DNA from: Urbifossiella limnaea
GTDB taxonomy: Bacteria > Planctomycetota > Planctomycetia > Gemmatales > Gemmataceae
Assembly (NCBI RefSeq): GCF_007747215.1
Contig: NZ_CP036273.1
Span: 7,176,322-7,240,321 of the forward strand
Direction of reading: 5' to 3'
Length of the DNA: 64,000 nt
The notes under the pieces are model-generated. The model did no database searches and had not been told where the DNA came from. It was given only the letters and a program-made list of their open reading frames with translations. Positions 11,233 through 20,471 of the stretch are shown piece by piece (within the stretch, counting starts at the first letter, position 1; every line of letters starts with the position of its first letter). The translations under genes and the position numbers were made by a program.

Positions 11233-12090
11233 TCAACTCGGCCCGTCGAACCGGGCGACGACGGCGGTCACGTTGTCCTTCCCCCCGTTCCGGTTGGCCT
11301 CGTCGACCAGCCGCCGGCACGCCGCCTCGGGGTCCGCTTCGGCGGCGAGAACGGCCGCGATCGCCTCGTCCGCCACCATGTCCGTCAGCCCGTCCGAGCA
11401 GAGCAACAGCGCGTCGCCGGCGTGCAGGTCGAGCAGGTGAACCTCCGCCCGCACCCCCGGTTCCGTCCCGCCCAACAAGTTGGTGACCACGTGCCGCCAC
11501 GGGTGGTGGGCTTGCTCGGCCCGGGTCAACAACCCGGACCGGGCCAGGTCGGCGACGACCGTGTGGTCGGCCGTCAACTGCCGGAGGGCGTCGCCGGAGT
11601 ACAGGTAGCAGCGGCTGTCGCCGGCGTGGGCGACGAACAGCCGCCGGCCGGCGGCGAGGGCCAGCGTGAGCGTCGTCCCCATACCCCGCCACTCCGGGTG
11701 CCGGCCGGCGGCGTCGAACAGTCGGGCGTCGGCCCGCCGGAGCGCCGCCTGGAGTTCCTGGAGGGCGGCCTGCCCGTCCCCGGACGGGGCGGCGGCGACG
11801 CGGCGGAACGTGTTCAGCAGGAACTCCTCGACGGACGCGGCGCCGAGCTGGCTGGCCACGTCCCCGGCCTCGTTCCCGCCGACCCCGTCGGCGACCAGGA
11901 ACACGTACCCGCGGTGCCGGCTGTGCGTCTCGTCCGGCTGCGGGATGTTCGTGTGGCGGACGATCAGGGTGCGGGCCAACTCGCCCACCAGGAACACGTC
12001 CTCGTTGTTCGGCCGCACCCGGCCGGGGTCGGTCAGGCCGAAGCTCCGGACGGTCAGGGGTTGGAGGTCGGGTGAAGCGGATGCAGACAT
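11233..12090 (-). CDS. PP2C-family protein serine/threonine phosphatase
   Basis: 285 residues from ATG 12090. PP2C metal-binding motifs appear in order: RPNNEDVFLV near residue 27, FLVADGVGGNEAGDVAS near 68, GMGTTLTLAL near 132, FVAHAGDSRCYLY near 151, LLCSDGLTDMV near 231 and GGKDNVTAVV near 271. All four metal-coordinating aspartates are present, so activity is expected. It is a short, soluble stand-alone phosphatase of the PrpC/Stp type, which in many bacteria reverses Ser/Thr kinases. No kinase gene is nearby. It lies downstream of the efflux operon on the same strand but 137 nt beyond its end. Confidence 0.93.
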   Translation of the reverse strand: MSASASPDLQPLTVRSFGLTDPGRVRPNNEDVFLVGELARTLIVRHTNIPQPDETHSRHRGYVFLVADGVGGNEAGDVASQLGAASVEEFLLNTFRRVAAAPSGDGQAALQELQAALRRADARLFDAAGRHPEWRGMGTTLTLALAAGRRLFVAHAGDSRCYLYSGDALRQLTADHTVVADLARSGLLTRAEQAHHPWRHVVTNLLGGTEPGVRAEVHLLDLHAGDALLLCSDGLTDMVADEAIAAVLAAEADPEAACRRLVDEANRNGGKDNVTAVVARFDGPS

Positions 12091-12227
12091 GGGAGGCCTC
12101 GGACAGTCCGGCTCAGGATTTCGGAAACACGTCGAGCGTCCGCTTCGGCCCCGTCGCCGGCGGGGCGGGCGGCGGCGGGGTCCAGCCGGCGGACCGGGCG
12201 AGCGTGCCGCCGGTCGCGGTCGGCCGC

Positions 12228-13637
12228 TCACGGGCCGGGTGGGCGCTCGGGCCACGCCTCTTCGAGCAGGAGGCCCGAAATCTCGCCCGCCGCCCGCCAC
12301 GCGTCGCCGAGCGACCGGTTGAGTTCGAGCCGCGCCTCGGCCACCGCCCGCTGGGCCTGGATCACCCGCAGGTACTCGAACTGCCCGCCGCGGAACGCCT
12401 CCATCGACAGTTTGTACGTCTCCTCCGCCCGCGGCACGACCCGCGTGCGGTAGTTCTCGGCCCGCTCCCGCGCGGCGGCGTAGCCGCGGAACGCCGCCGC
12501 CAGCCGGTCGGCCAGGTCGTTTTCCACCCGGCCGACGTTCTGCACCGCCATCCCCAGCTCGGCGCGGGCGGCCCGAACGTTCCCCTGGTTGCGGTTCCAC
12601 ACCGGGATCGGGGCCGACAGCCCCACCGCCGCGTCGTGCGACTGATTCTCGTACTGCCGGATGTAGGCGCCGGTGAGCGCCACGTTCGGGATCACCTGCG
12701 CCTCGGCCGCCCGGATCGCCGCCTGGGCGCGCTCCACGCCGACCCGCGCCGACCGGGCCTGCGGGTGGTACGCGAGCAGCACCTCGCGGGCGGCGTCGAG
12801 GTCGTAGGCGGGCGGCGCGTCGAACGGGCCGGTCAGCCGGCCGACCGGGAGGCGCGGGTCGCCGGCCACCGCCGCGAGTCGCTGGTAGGCGGCCGGCAGC
12901 TCTCGCTCGACGGCGCGGGCCTCCGCCCGGTACCGCTCCAGCTCGACCTCCAGCTGCACGAGGTCGAGCCGGGCGACGCGTTCGGCCGCGAGCAGCGCCT
13001 TCCCCTGCTCGACGCCCTGCTCGGCGAGCCGCACCAACTCGGCGAGAATCTCCCGCCGCTGCTGGAGGGCGTAGGCGTCGTAGAACTCCGCGCGGACGGA
13101 GCCGATGACGGCGAACCGCTCGGCCAGCACGTCGAGCGCGGCCTGGTCCACCTCCCGGCCGGCGACCGCCTGCGCGAGCGTCAGCTTCCGGCCGGTGACG
13201 ATCGTCTGCGTGACGCGCGGGGCGGTGAGGATGCCGCCGGCGCCGGTGCGGTCGCCGATCTCGTCCCACGCCAGGGCGAGGTCCGGGTTCGGGTACAGCC
13301 CGGCCTGGACGTACCGCCCCTGCGCCGCGTCCACCGCGATCGCGGCGCGCGCGACCCGCGGGTTCCGCTCGACCGCGAACCGGACGAGGTCGTCGAGCCC
13401 GAACACGGCCGGCGCCGCGGGACCGGGCGCGGCTTGCTCCTCAGCCGTCTCGTGGCGAACTGGCTGAATTGTGGCGGGATCGCGGGCGAGGGCCGAGAGG
13501 GGTGGCGGGGCGGGAATCGTCATCGGCCGCCACGGCTCGGGTGCCGCACACCCGACCGCGCACGTCGCGGCGAGGGTGGCGGCCCGGAACCCGGGGCGCG
13601 CCGTCCACCGCCGTGACGGGATGATCCAGCACGTCAA
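12228..13637 (-). CDS. czcC: CzcC/TolC-family outer-membrane efflux protein
   Basis: 469 residues, last gene of a minus-strand RND efflux set. The N-terminus has a lipobox-like LAATCAVGCAAPEP, so it may be a lipoprotein. The rest is the long alpha-helical OEP repeat pattern: LVRFAVERNPRVARAAIAVD, LYPNPDLALAWDEIG, then the second copy VLLAYHPQARSARVGVERAQ and SAPIPVWNRNQGNVRAARAE. It would form the outer-membrane duct for the CzcA pump. If the frame shifts just before the TGA, 39 further residues ending in TLDVFPKS become available; this is either chance or a C-terminal frameshift. The symbol reflects family and operon only; the metal is not known. Confidence 0.88.
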   Translation of the reverse strand: MTCWIIPSRRWTARPGFRAATLAATCAVGCAAPEPWRPMTIPAPPPLSALARDPATIQPVRHETAEEQAAPGPAAPAVFGLDDLVRFAVERNPRVARAAIAVDAAQGRYVQAGLYPNPDLALAWDEIGDRTGAGGILTAPRVTQTIVTGRKLTLAQAVAGREVDQAALDVLAERFAVIGSVRAEFYDAYALQQRREILAELVRLAEQGVEQGKALLAAERVARLDLVQLEVELERYRAEARAVERELPAAYQRLAAVAGDPRLPVGRLTGPFDAPPAYDLDAAREVLLAYHPQARSARVGVERAQAAIRAAEAQVIPNVALTGAYIRQYENQSHDAAVGLSAPIPVWNRNQGNVRAARAELGMAVQNVGRVENDLADRLAAAFRGYAAARERAENYRTRVVPRAEETYKLSMEAFRGGQFEYLRVIQAQRAVAEARLELNRSLGDAWRAAGEISGLLLEEAWPERPPGP

Positions 13638-13726
13638 GGTTCACCCTCCGGGGCCGGCCCTACTACCGCTTCATCCCTCACAATCGGCCCGACCCGGGGG
13701 GCAACTTGATCCAACCCCGTGAAGGG

Positions 13727-15007
13727 CTACGGGCCGGTCGCCTCCACCTTCAGGGCGACCCCGTCGGCGCCGAGCTTCGCCTCACCGGCGTCACCGGTGT
13801 GGAACGCCGCGAGCGTGGCGTGGGCGTCGTTCCGCTCGACCCGCGTGCCCGGCCCGGTCTTCACGACCACCGACGTGCCGTCCGCCCGGCGGATCGTCAC
13901 CGTGCCGGCCGTGGTGTCCACCGCGGTGATCGTCCCCTCCACCTCGGCCGCGACGGTCAGGCTCCCGCCGCCGCCCGCCCCGCCCCCGCCCCCGCCGCCC
14001 TCGGCGAGGTCGTCCGCCGACGGGTTGTCGTCCACCGTGCGGGTGAACGTGCGGACCTGAACGCCGGTCACGCTGTCGAACCCGAGCAGGAGCACGTCGT
14101 TCCCGTGGCGGGTGTGGGTGATCACGTCGTCGCGGCCGTCGCCGTTGATATCCGCGGCCTCGACGCGGACGCCGCCGCGGAACCCGGCGTCGTCGCCCAG
14201 CAGCCGCCGCAACTCCCGGCCGTCGCGACCGTCCACCACCCGGACGACCGGCCCGCCGCCCGGGCCGGTGCCGGTCAGGATGTCGTCGTCCCCGTCCCCG
14301 TCCACGTCCCCGGCCGCGACCAGCACGCCGCCGCGGAAGCTGTCCTCGTAGGCGAAGAAGTTGCCCAGCACGCGGTCGTCGGCCCCGGAGAAGGTGATGA
14401 CGCGCGGTCCGCCGCCGACCCCGGTGCCGGTGATCACGTCGGCCCGGCCGTCGCCGTCCACGTCCCCGGCCGCGACCAGCACCCCGCCGCGGAACGACCC
14501 CTCGTAGGCGAGGAAGTCGTTCAGCGCGGTCCGCCCCAGGTCGGCCCCGCTGAGCACCCGCACCCGCGGGCCGCCGCCGTTGCCGGTCCCCGTGATGATG
14601 TCGCCGAACCCGTCTCCGTTCACGTCGCCGACCGCGACGTACAGCCCGCCGGTGAACGTCGGCTCGTACACGAAGAAGTCGGCGAGCTGGGTGCCGGTCC
14701 GGCCGTCGATGATCTTCACCCGCGGCCCGCCGCCGGGGCCGGGGGCGACGACGAGGTCGTCCACCCCGTCGCGGGTGACGTCGCCGAGGGCGGTCCGGAC
14801 GCCGCCGCGGAACGCCCCCTCGTAGGCCTCGACCTCGGCGACGTCCTCGCCGGTCGCCGGGTCGATGATCTTCACCCGCGGGATGCCGCCGTCGTCGGGA
14901 CCGACGGCGATCGAGTCGTCGGGGATGGGGGACAGGATCGCGGGCACGGCCCGCGCCTCCAGCACGTCGAGGCTCGGGCGGAACCGGCTGTCACTGCTGC
15001 GAGTCAT
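13727..15007 (-). CDS. FG-GAP/VCBS-repeat surface protein with C-terminal DUF5666-like domain, inside the efflux operon
   Basis: 426 residues from ATG 15007, chosen because AGGAGA lies just upstream and it opens the planctomycete leader motif SLDVLEARAVPA. Five to six FG-GAP repeats follow, each ~50 residues with calcium-loop motifs (DVNGDGFGD, DVDGDGRAD, DVDGDGDDD, DINGDGRDD). After a Gly-rich linker (residues ~345-360) comes a DUF5666-like domain (GTITAVDTTAGTVTIRR, GTRVERNDAHATLAAF). It sits 54 nt after czcA and 89 nt before czcC, so it is probably co-transcribed with the pump. A role in the metal response or as a cell-surface anchor is inference only. Confidence 0.82.
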   Translation of the reverse strand: MTRSSDSRFRPSLDVLEARAVPAILSPIPDDSIAVGPDDGGIPRVKIIDPATGEDVAEVEAYEGAFRGGVRTALGDVTRDGVDDLVVAPGPGGGPRVKIIDGRTGTQLADFFVYEPTFTGGLYVAVGDVNGDGFGDIITGTGNGGGPRVRVLSGADLGRTALNDFLAYEGSFRGGVLVAAGDVDGDGRADVITGTGVGGGPRVITFSGADDRVLGNFFAYEDSFRGGVLVAAGDVDGDGDDDILTGTGPGGGPVVRVVDGRDGRELRRLLGDDAGFRGGVRVEAADINGDGRDDVITHTRHGNDVLLLGFDSVTGVQVRTFTRTVDDNPSADDLAEGGGGGGGAGGGGSLTVAAEVEGTITAVDTTAGTVTIRRADGTSVVVKTGPGTRVERNDAHATLAAFHTGDAGEAKLGADGVALKVEATGP

Positions 15008-15061
15008 CACGGTCTCCTGGGAACGAATGGGGTCACCGAACAACGGAGAAACGCGGGCGAG

Positions 15062-18000
15062 TCAAGCCGCCGGGCGGTCGGTCGGGTCGAACCAGCGGTA
15101 CACGGCGGGGATGACGAACAGCGTCAGGAGCGTGGACGTGACCAGCCCGCCGATCACGACCGTGGCGAGCGGCCGCTGCACCTCCGCGCCGGAGCCCGCC
15201 GACACGGCCATCGGGATGAACCCGAGCGTCGCCACGAGCGCGGTCATCAGCACCGGGCGCAGCCGCATCATCGCCCCGTCGAACGCCGCCGCCGCGGGGT
15301 CGCGCCCGGCCTTGCGCAGGTCCACGATGTAGGTGACCAGCACCACGCCGTTCAGCACCGCGACGCCGAACAGGGCGATGAACCCGACCCCCGCCGAGAT
15401 GGAGAACGGCAGCCCCCGCAGCCACAGCGCCAACACCCCGCCGGTCGCCGCCATCGGCACGTTCATGAAGATCAGCAGGGCCAGCTTCGACGAGTTGAAC
15501 GTCGAGTGGAGGAGCACGAAGATCATCACCAGCGCGACCGGCACGGCGATCGCCAGCCGGGCGCTCGCCTCCTGGAGGTTCTTGAACGTCCCGCCCCACG
15601 CCACCGTGTACCCGGTCGGCAGCGCCACCTCCCGGTCCACCGCGGCCCGGGCCTCGCCGACGAACCCGGCCAGGTCGCGGCCGCGGACGTTGCACTGGAT
15701 CACGATCCGCCGGCGGATCGCGTCCCGGCTGATCTGCGCCGGGCCTTCTTCGAGCTTCAGCGCGGCCAGCTGCTCCAGCGGCACCGGGCGGCCGGCCTTG
15801 TCCGCGACGCGAATCTGGCGGATGGCTTCGAGCCGGTCCCGCCACTCGGGGCCGAGGCGGACCTGGATCGGGAACCGCCGCTGCCCCTCGTACACCTGCC
15901 CGACCTCCTTGCCGCCGATCACGGCCACCGCGTCGAGCACGTCGCGCACGTTCACCCCGTGCCGGGCCACCGCCGCCCGGTCGGCGACCACCCGCAGGAC
16001 CGGCAGCCCGCCGGTCTGCTCGACCGACACGTCCGCCGCCCCCGGCACCCGCGACAGCACCTTCGAGATGTCCTCCGCCTTCGCCCGGAGCAGGTCGAGG
16101 TCGTCGCCGTACAGGCTGATCCCCACGTCCGACTTCACCCCCGCGACCAGCTCGGCGACGCGCAGCTCGATCGGCTGCGAGAAGCTGAAGGCGTTGCCCG
16201 GCACCTCCGCCTCCAGCGCCGCCTCCATCGCCTCCACCAGCTCCTCCTTGCCCGGGAACCGCCACCCCGCGGCCGGCTTGAGCGTGACCATGATGTCGGT
16301 CAGGTTCACCGGCATCGGGTCGTTGGCGATCTCGGGCCGGCCGGTCTTGCACACCACCGACTCGACCTCCGGGAACTTGAGGAGGCACTTCTCGATCTTC
16401 GTCGTCATCGCCACCGACGTTTCGAGCGACACGCTCGGCAGCCGCACGGCCTGGATGGCGATCGACCCCTCGTCGAGCTTGGGGATGAACACCGCCCCGA
16501 GCTGCGTGGCGACCACCACGCTCAGGCCGAACGCGACCGCGGCCGCGGCGAACGTCAGCGCCGGGGCCGCGACGGCGGCGCGGAGCAGCGGCCGGTACAC
16601 GGCCTTCGCCCAGCGGATCAGGAACGGCTCGGTCTCGCTCACGCCGCGCAGGAACACCGACGCCAGCACCGGCATCAGCGTCAGGGCCAGCACCAGCGAC
16701 GTGAGCAGGGCGAAGATCACGGTCAGGGCCATCGGCCGGAACATCTTCCCTTCGAGGCCGCGGAGCGACAGGATCGGCAGGTACACGAGCAGGATGATGC
16801 CGACGCCGAACACCACCGGCCGGGCCACCTCCCGGCAGGCGTCGCGGACCACCTCGACCGGGGCGCGGTCGGCCTTGTGCTCGTGCCGGTGCTCGGCCAC
16901 GCGGCGGACGACGTTCTCGATCAGCACGACCGACCCGTCCACGATCAGCCCGAAGTCGATGGCCCCGAGGCTCATCAGGTTCCCGGACAGGCCGGCGTAC
17001 AGCATCCCGACGAACGCCCCGAGCATCGACAGCGGCACCGCCAGCGCCACCACCAGCCCGGCCCGCAGGCTGCCGAGCAGCACCAGCAGCACGACCACCA
17101 CCAGCACGCCGCCCTCGATCAGGTTCTTCGTCAGCGTGCTCACCGTCCGCTCGACCAGCTCGGTGCGGTCGTAGAACGGCGCGACCTCGACGCCGGGCGG
17201 GAGCGTCCGCTCGATCTCGGCCATCTTCTCCTTCACCCGCTGCACCACCGCCCGCGAGTTCTCCCCGGCCAGGAGCATGACGATGCCGACGACGCCCTCG
17301 CCCTTGCCGTCGCGGGTGACCGCCCCCTGCCGGATGACCGGGGCGAACGTGACCGCGGCCACCTGCCCGAGGTACACCGGGGTGCCGTCGGCCCGGGTGT
17401 CGAGGACGATCTTCTCGACGTCGGCCGGCGACCGGACCAGCCCCTCGCCGCGGACGATCCGCTGCTCGTCCGAGTGGAGGATGAGGTAGCCGCCGCCCTC
17501 GTTGGCGTTGTTCCGCTGGAGCGCCTCCACGACCTGGGAGATGGACACCCGGAAGTCGTGCAGCTTCCGCGGGTCGATCCGCACCTCGTAGGCCCGCAGC
17601 TCGCCGCCGCTGGTGTTCACCTCGATCACCCCCGGCACGCTCCGCAGCTGGTAGGCGATCTGCCAGTCGAGCACCTCGCGGAGTTCCATCAGGCTGTGCT
17701 TGTGGCCGGGCTTCGAGCGGACTTCGAACTGGTAGATCTCGCCGAGCCCGGTGGCGATCGGCCCCATCTGCGGGGTCGGCACGCCGGCCGGGATGCGCTC
17801 CCGGGCCTGCCCGAGCCGCTCGCCGACGAGCTGCCGCGCCCAGTAGAGGTCGGTCCCCTCCTCGAACACGACGGTGACGACGGACAGGCCGAACTGCGAG
17901 ACGGAGCGGATCTCCTCGACCCGCGGCATGCCGCTCATCGCGGCCTCGACCGGGCCGGTGATGAACTGCTCGACCTCCAGCGGGCCGAGGGCCGGGGCGG

Positions 18001-18151
18001 TGGTCATCACCTGCACCTGGACGTTGGTCACGTCCGGCACGGCGTCCACCGGGAGTTTCGTCATCGCCCAGAACCCGCCGCCGGCGAGGAGCAGCGAGCC
18101 GAGGATCACGAGGAAGCGGTTCGCCAGGGCGAAGTCGATCACGCGGGTCAC
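15062..18151 (-). CDS. czcA: CzcA/CusA-type heavy-metal efflux RND permease
   Basis: 1029 residues with a GTG start at 18151 and GGAGA six nt upstream. Length and layout match HME-RND pumps: TM1 near residue 12-30, a large periplasmic loop (VDAVPDVTNVQVQV, VSQFGLSVVTVVFEEGTD), TM2-6, a second loop, then TM7-12. The HME-specific TM4 signature GAIDFGLIVDGSVVLIENV, with both acidic residues, is intact, as are LEGKMFRPMALTVIFALL and FIPKLDEGSIAIQAVRLPSV. It exports divalent or monovalent metal cations using the proton gradient; sequence alone does not say which. It begins 25 nt after the adaptor gene. Confidence 0.95.
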   Translation of the reverse strand: MTRVIDFALANRFLVILGSLLLAGGGFWAMTKLPVDAVPDVTNVQVQVMTTAPALGPLEVEQFITGPVEAAMSGMPRVEEIRSVSQFGLSVVTVVFEEGTDLYWARQLVGERLGQARERIPAGVPTPQMGPIATGLGEIYQFEVRSKPGHKHSLMELREVLDWQIAYQLRSVPGVIEVNTSGGELRAYEVRIDPRKLHDFRVSISQVVEALQRNNANEGGGYLILHSDEQRIVRGEGLVRSPADVEKIVLDTRADGTPVYLGQVAAVTFAPVIRQGAVTRDGKGEGVVGIVMLLAGENSRAVVQRVKEKMAEIERTLPPGVEVAPFYDRTELVERTVSTLTKNLIEGGVLVVVVLLVLLGSLRAGLVVALAVPLSMLGAFVGMLYAGLSGNLMSLGAIDFGLIVDGSVVLIENVVRRVAEHRHEHKADRAPVEVVRDACREVARPVVFGVGIILLVYLPILSLRGLEGKMFRPMALTVIFALLTSLVLALTLMPVLASVFLRGVSETEPFLIRWAKAVYRPLLRAAVAAPALTFAAAAVAFGLSVVVATQLGAVFIPKLDEGSIAIQAVRLPSVSLETSVAMTTKIEKCLLKFPEVESVVCKTGRPEIANDPMPVNLTDIMVTLKPAAGWRFPGKEELVEAMEAALEAEVPGNAFSFSQPIELRVAELVAGVKSDVGISLYGDDLDLLRAKAEDISKVLSRVPGAADVSVEQTGGLPVLRVVADRAAVARHGVNVRDVLDAVAVIGGKEVGQVYEGQRRFPIQVRLGPEWRDRLEAIRQIRVADKAGRPVPLEQLAALKLEEGPAQISRDAIRRRIVIQCNVRGRDLAGFVGEARAAVDREVALPTGYTVAWGGTFKNLQEASARLAIAVPVALVMIFVLLHSTFNSSKLALLIFMNVPMAATGGVLALWLRGLPFSISAGVGFIALFGVAVLNGVVLVTYIVDLRKAGRDPAAAAFDGAMMRLRPVLMTALVATLGFIPMAVSAGSGAEVQRPLATVVIGGLVTSTLLTLFVIPAVYRWFDPTDRPAA

Positions 18152-18176
18152 GGGGAGTCTCCGGTTCGGTGTGGGA

Positions 18177-19676
18177 TCAGTCCCCGGCCAGTTGGTCGCG
18201 GTACAGCTCGGACTTCAGCACGAACCCGCCGGCGACGGCGATCACGTCGCCGGGCCGCAGCCCGGCCTTCACCTCCACCCGGTCCCCGGCCTCGCGGCCG
18301 AGTTCCACGTCGGCGCGGCGGAACTCGTCGCGGCCGTGCAGCACGAACACGAACGTGCCGCCCTGGTGCCGCTGGACGGCGGCGGCGGGGACGTGGACGA
18401 CCGGCGCCGCGTCGCCGCGCGGCAGCCCCACCTCGACGTACATCCCCGGCTTCAGGGTGCGGTCCGGGTTCGGGGCCGCGGCCGAGACGGTGACGGCGCG
18501 GGAGGCGCGGTCCACCAGGTCGCCGGCGTAGAACACCGTCGCCGGCCGCTCGGCGACGCCGGCCGCCGGGGCGCGGAACACCACCCCGCGCCCGGCCAGC
18601 CCGCGGAGCAGCGGCAGGTCGGCCTCGAAGGCGTCGGCCTGCACCCACACCGCCGACAGGTCGGCGAGCTGGAACAGCTGGAACTGCGCCGACACCCGCT
18701 CGGACAGGACCGCGTGCTTCTCGACCACCGTCCCGGCGAACGGCGCCACGACCTCGTACCGGGCCGCGGCCGGCCCCTCCTTCACCGGGTCCGTCCGCTC
18801 GATCTGGTCGGCCGTGTACCCGAGCGTCAGGAGCCGGGTGCGGGCCACGTCGTGGGCGGCGCTGGCCTCCTTCAGCTTCAGGTCGGCGGTCCGGGCCTGC
18901 TGCCGGGCCTGGAACCGGAACTCCTCCCGCAACCCCTGGAGCGCGGCCTCGGCCGCGTCGTAGTCCGCCTCCGTCTTGCGGCGGGTGATGCCCGGGATCG
19001 CCCCCGTGCTGGCCCGGTCCGACGCGAGCTGGGCCTTGAGCTGGTTCCGGCCGGTGTACGCGGCCATCAACAGCTGCCGGCGGTCGCCGACCGGGCGGTC
19101 CTTGAACGCTGCGTCGATCTCGGCCACCGACTTCCCGGCGGCGACGGCGGCGACCAGCGCCTCGGTGTTGGCGGCGGTCGTCCGGGCCCACTCCTCGCGC
19201 TCGCGCTCGGCGGCCAGCGCGACGCGGGTGGTGACGAGGTCGAGTTTGGCCTGGCTCACCTCCTTACTGTCGAGGACGGCGAGGACCTGCCCGGCGGTCA
19301 CGTCCTGCCCGAGCCGGACGCGGACCTCGCGGATGATCCCCTCGACCGGCGGCGACACGTGGGCGACCCGGTCGTCGTTCAGCACCACCCGGCCGGACCG
19401 CCAGGCGTGGTCCGCGAGCGGGGTGGCGGTCACCGGCTCGGTGCGGACGCCGGCGGCTTCCCACCGGTCGCGGGCGAAGTGGACCGCGGTCGGGTCGTCG
19501 GCGGCCGGCGGGGCGGCGACCGGGGCGGGCGGAGGCGCGGCCGGCGGGGTCAGCGCGCGGGTGCCGGCGACGCCCAGCGCGGCCCCGACCGGCAGGAGGA
19601 GGAGGGCGGTGAGCCGGCGGACGAACGGCCGCTTCGGCCGTGGGCCGGCCGGTGACGGCGGGGCTGCGACGGACAT
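18177..19676 (-). CDS. czcB: RND efflux periplasmic adaptor (CzcB/membrane fusion protein)
   Basis: 499 residues from ATG 19676, preceded by GAGGAG. One N-terminal membrane segment (RLTALLLLPVGAALGVAGT), then a lipoyl/barrel-sandwich half (VSPPVEGIIREVRVRLGQDV), a long helical hairpin (residues ~140-300), and the second lipoyl half (YEVVAPFAGTVVEKHAVL). Beta-barrel and membrane-proximal domains follow (RTLKPGMYVEVGLPRG, GDVIAVAGGFVLKSEL). It bridges CzcA and CzcC across the periplasm. Translation is probably coupled to czcA, 25 nt downstream. Confidence 0.94.
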   Translation of the reverse strand: MSVAAPPSPAGPRPKRPFVRRLTALLLLPVGAALGVAGTRALTPPAAPPPAPVAAPPAADDPTAVHFARDRWEAAGVRTEPVTATPLADHAWRSGRVVLNDDRVAHVSPPVEGIIREVRVRLGQDVTAGQVLAVLDSKEVSQAKLDLVTTRVALAAEREREEWARTTAANTEALVAAVAAGKSVAEIDAAFKDRPVGDRRQLLMAAYTGRNQLKAQLASDRASTGAIPGITRRKTEADYDAAEAALQGLREEFRFQARQQARTADLKLKEASAAHDVARTRLLTLGYTADQIERTDPVKEGPAAARYEVVAPFAGTVVEKHAVLSERVSAQFQLFQLADLSAVWVQADAFEADLPLLRGLAGRGVVFRAPAAGVAERPATVFYAGDLVDRASRAVTVSAAAPNPDRTLKPGMYVEVGLPRGDAAPVVHVPAAAVQRHQGGTFVFVLHGRDEFRRADVELGREAGDRVEVKAGLRPGDVIAVAGGFVLKSELYRDQLAGD

Positions 19677-19758
19677 GGTCCGCTCCTCGGGAATGGGTGG
19701 ACGCGGGCACGGAGGCCCGAGTGGGTGTGGGTGACGGAGGCGACGGAGCTGGAGGGGG

Positions 19759-20190
19759 CTACGAGCGGAGGACGCCGGTGCGGGCGTGGGTGACGAGTGC
19801 GCAGGAGGTGGCGGGGCGGGCGTGTGCGGCCCGGCCGACCGCGGCGAGGGCACCAGCCGGTGCGAACGCGGGGGTCGGCGGAAGTGGCTCGGCGGCGGTC
19901 GCGGCGTCGGGCGGCTCCGCCTCGGTCACGGCCAACATGCCGGCCGCCGTGCCCGACCCGGCGGACGTGTCGCCGTCCGCCGGGACGCCGGTCGGGCCGA
20001 ACTCGATCCCAAGCAGTACGAGGTGGCGGTGGTCGAGCGGGAGCGACTCAGACCCGGGCGTGCCGGGGATGACGGCCCACCCGAGCCCGTGCGAGTGGGC
20101 CTGCGCGGCGGCGTGACGGTGCCCGACCGCCGTCCCGGTGAGGACGACGACGAGCCAACACGTCAGGAGGGTTCGCCCCGGGTACGCCAT
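19759..20190 (-). CDS. Small exported His-containing protein heading the efflux operon
   Basis: 143 residues from ATG 20190. The N-terminus is a signal peptide or anchor (RTLLTCWLVVVLTGTAVG) and is followed at once by a His-rich patch, HRHAAAQAHSHGLGW, and later LDHRHLVLLG. The rest is Ala/Pro/Gly-rich and low complexity. It matches no family I recognise. Its place 82 nt upstream of czcB and its clustered histidines suggest a periplasmic metal-binding or sensing accessory, but that is inference. The operator-like repeat at 20206-20238 lies immediately ahead. Confidence 0.6.
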   Translation of the reverse strand: MAYPGRTLLTCWLVVVLTGTAVGHRHAAAQAHSHGLGWAVIPGTPGSESLPLDHRHLVLLGIEFGPTGVPADGDTSAGSGTAAGMLAVTEAEPPDAATAAEPLPPTPAFAPAGALAAVGRAAHARPATSCALVTHARTGVLRS

Positions 20191-20205
20191 ATGACGGGTG
20201 CAAAA

Positions 20206-20238
20206 GTATCGGTCGATACGGCTGTAGTATACCGTATC
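20206..20238 (-). promoter_or_regulatory. Operator/promoter candidate of the efflux operon (alternating GTATC/GATAC)
   Basis: Three GATAC units alternate in direction at 20206-20210, 20215-20219 and 20234-20238. The outer pair extends to a 7-bp inverted repeat, GATACGG (20215-20221) and CCGTATC (20232-20238), with a 10-nt spacer. Read on the minus strand, TATACT (20231-20226) inside the spacer is a good -10 box, about 40 nt before the first start codon at 20190. A palindrome over the -10 box is what a metal-responsive repressor operator would look like. No regulator gene is in the window. Confidence 0.5.
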
Positions 20239-20471
20239 AGGCGGTCGAGAAAACCCGAAGGTCCCCGGACCCGACACGGTCGGCGGCGTGTTGCACAGTA
20301 CCAGCCCGGTCGAGGTGTCGTTCCAGCGGGTCTACCCGAAGCGGCCGACTCGTGGGTCGTGATCGGCTTCCGGCCGGAGGTGCCGAAGGCCGTGGCTATT
20401 GACCCGACGCGCCGGTCCCGGTGCGGGTCGGGGAGCCGGCGCGGAAGGCGACCGTCGTACGCGAGAGACTG

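Noticed and set aside
13706-18493. Very long plus-strand open frame (about 1,600 codons) opposite the efflux operon
   Set aside because: It is antisense to czcA and the FG-GAP gene, is low-complexity His/Arg/Pro/Gly-rich, and has no family; a by-product of high GC and codon bias.
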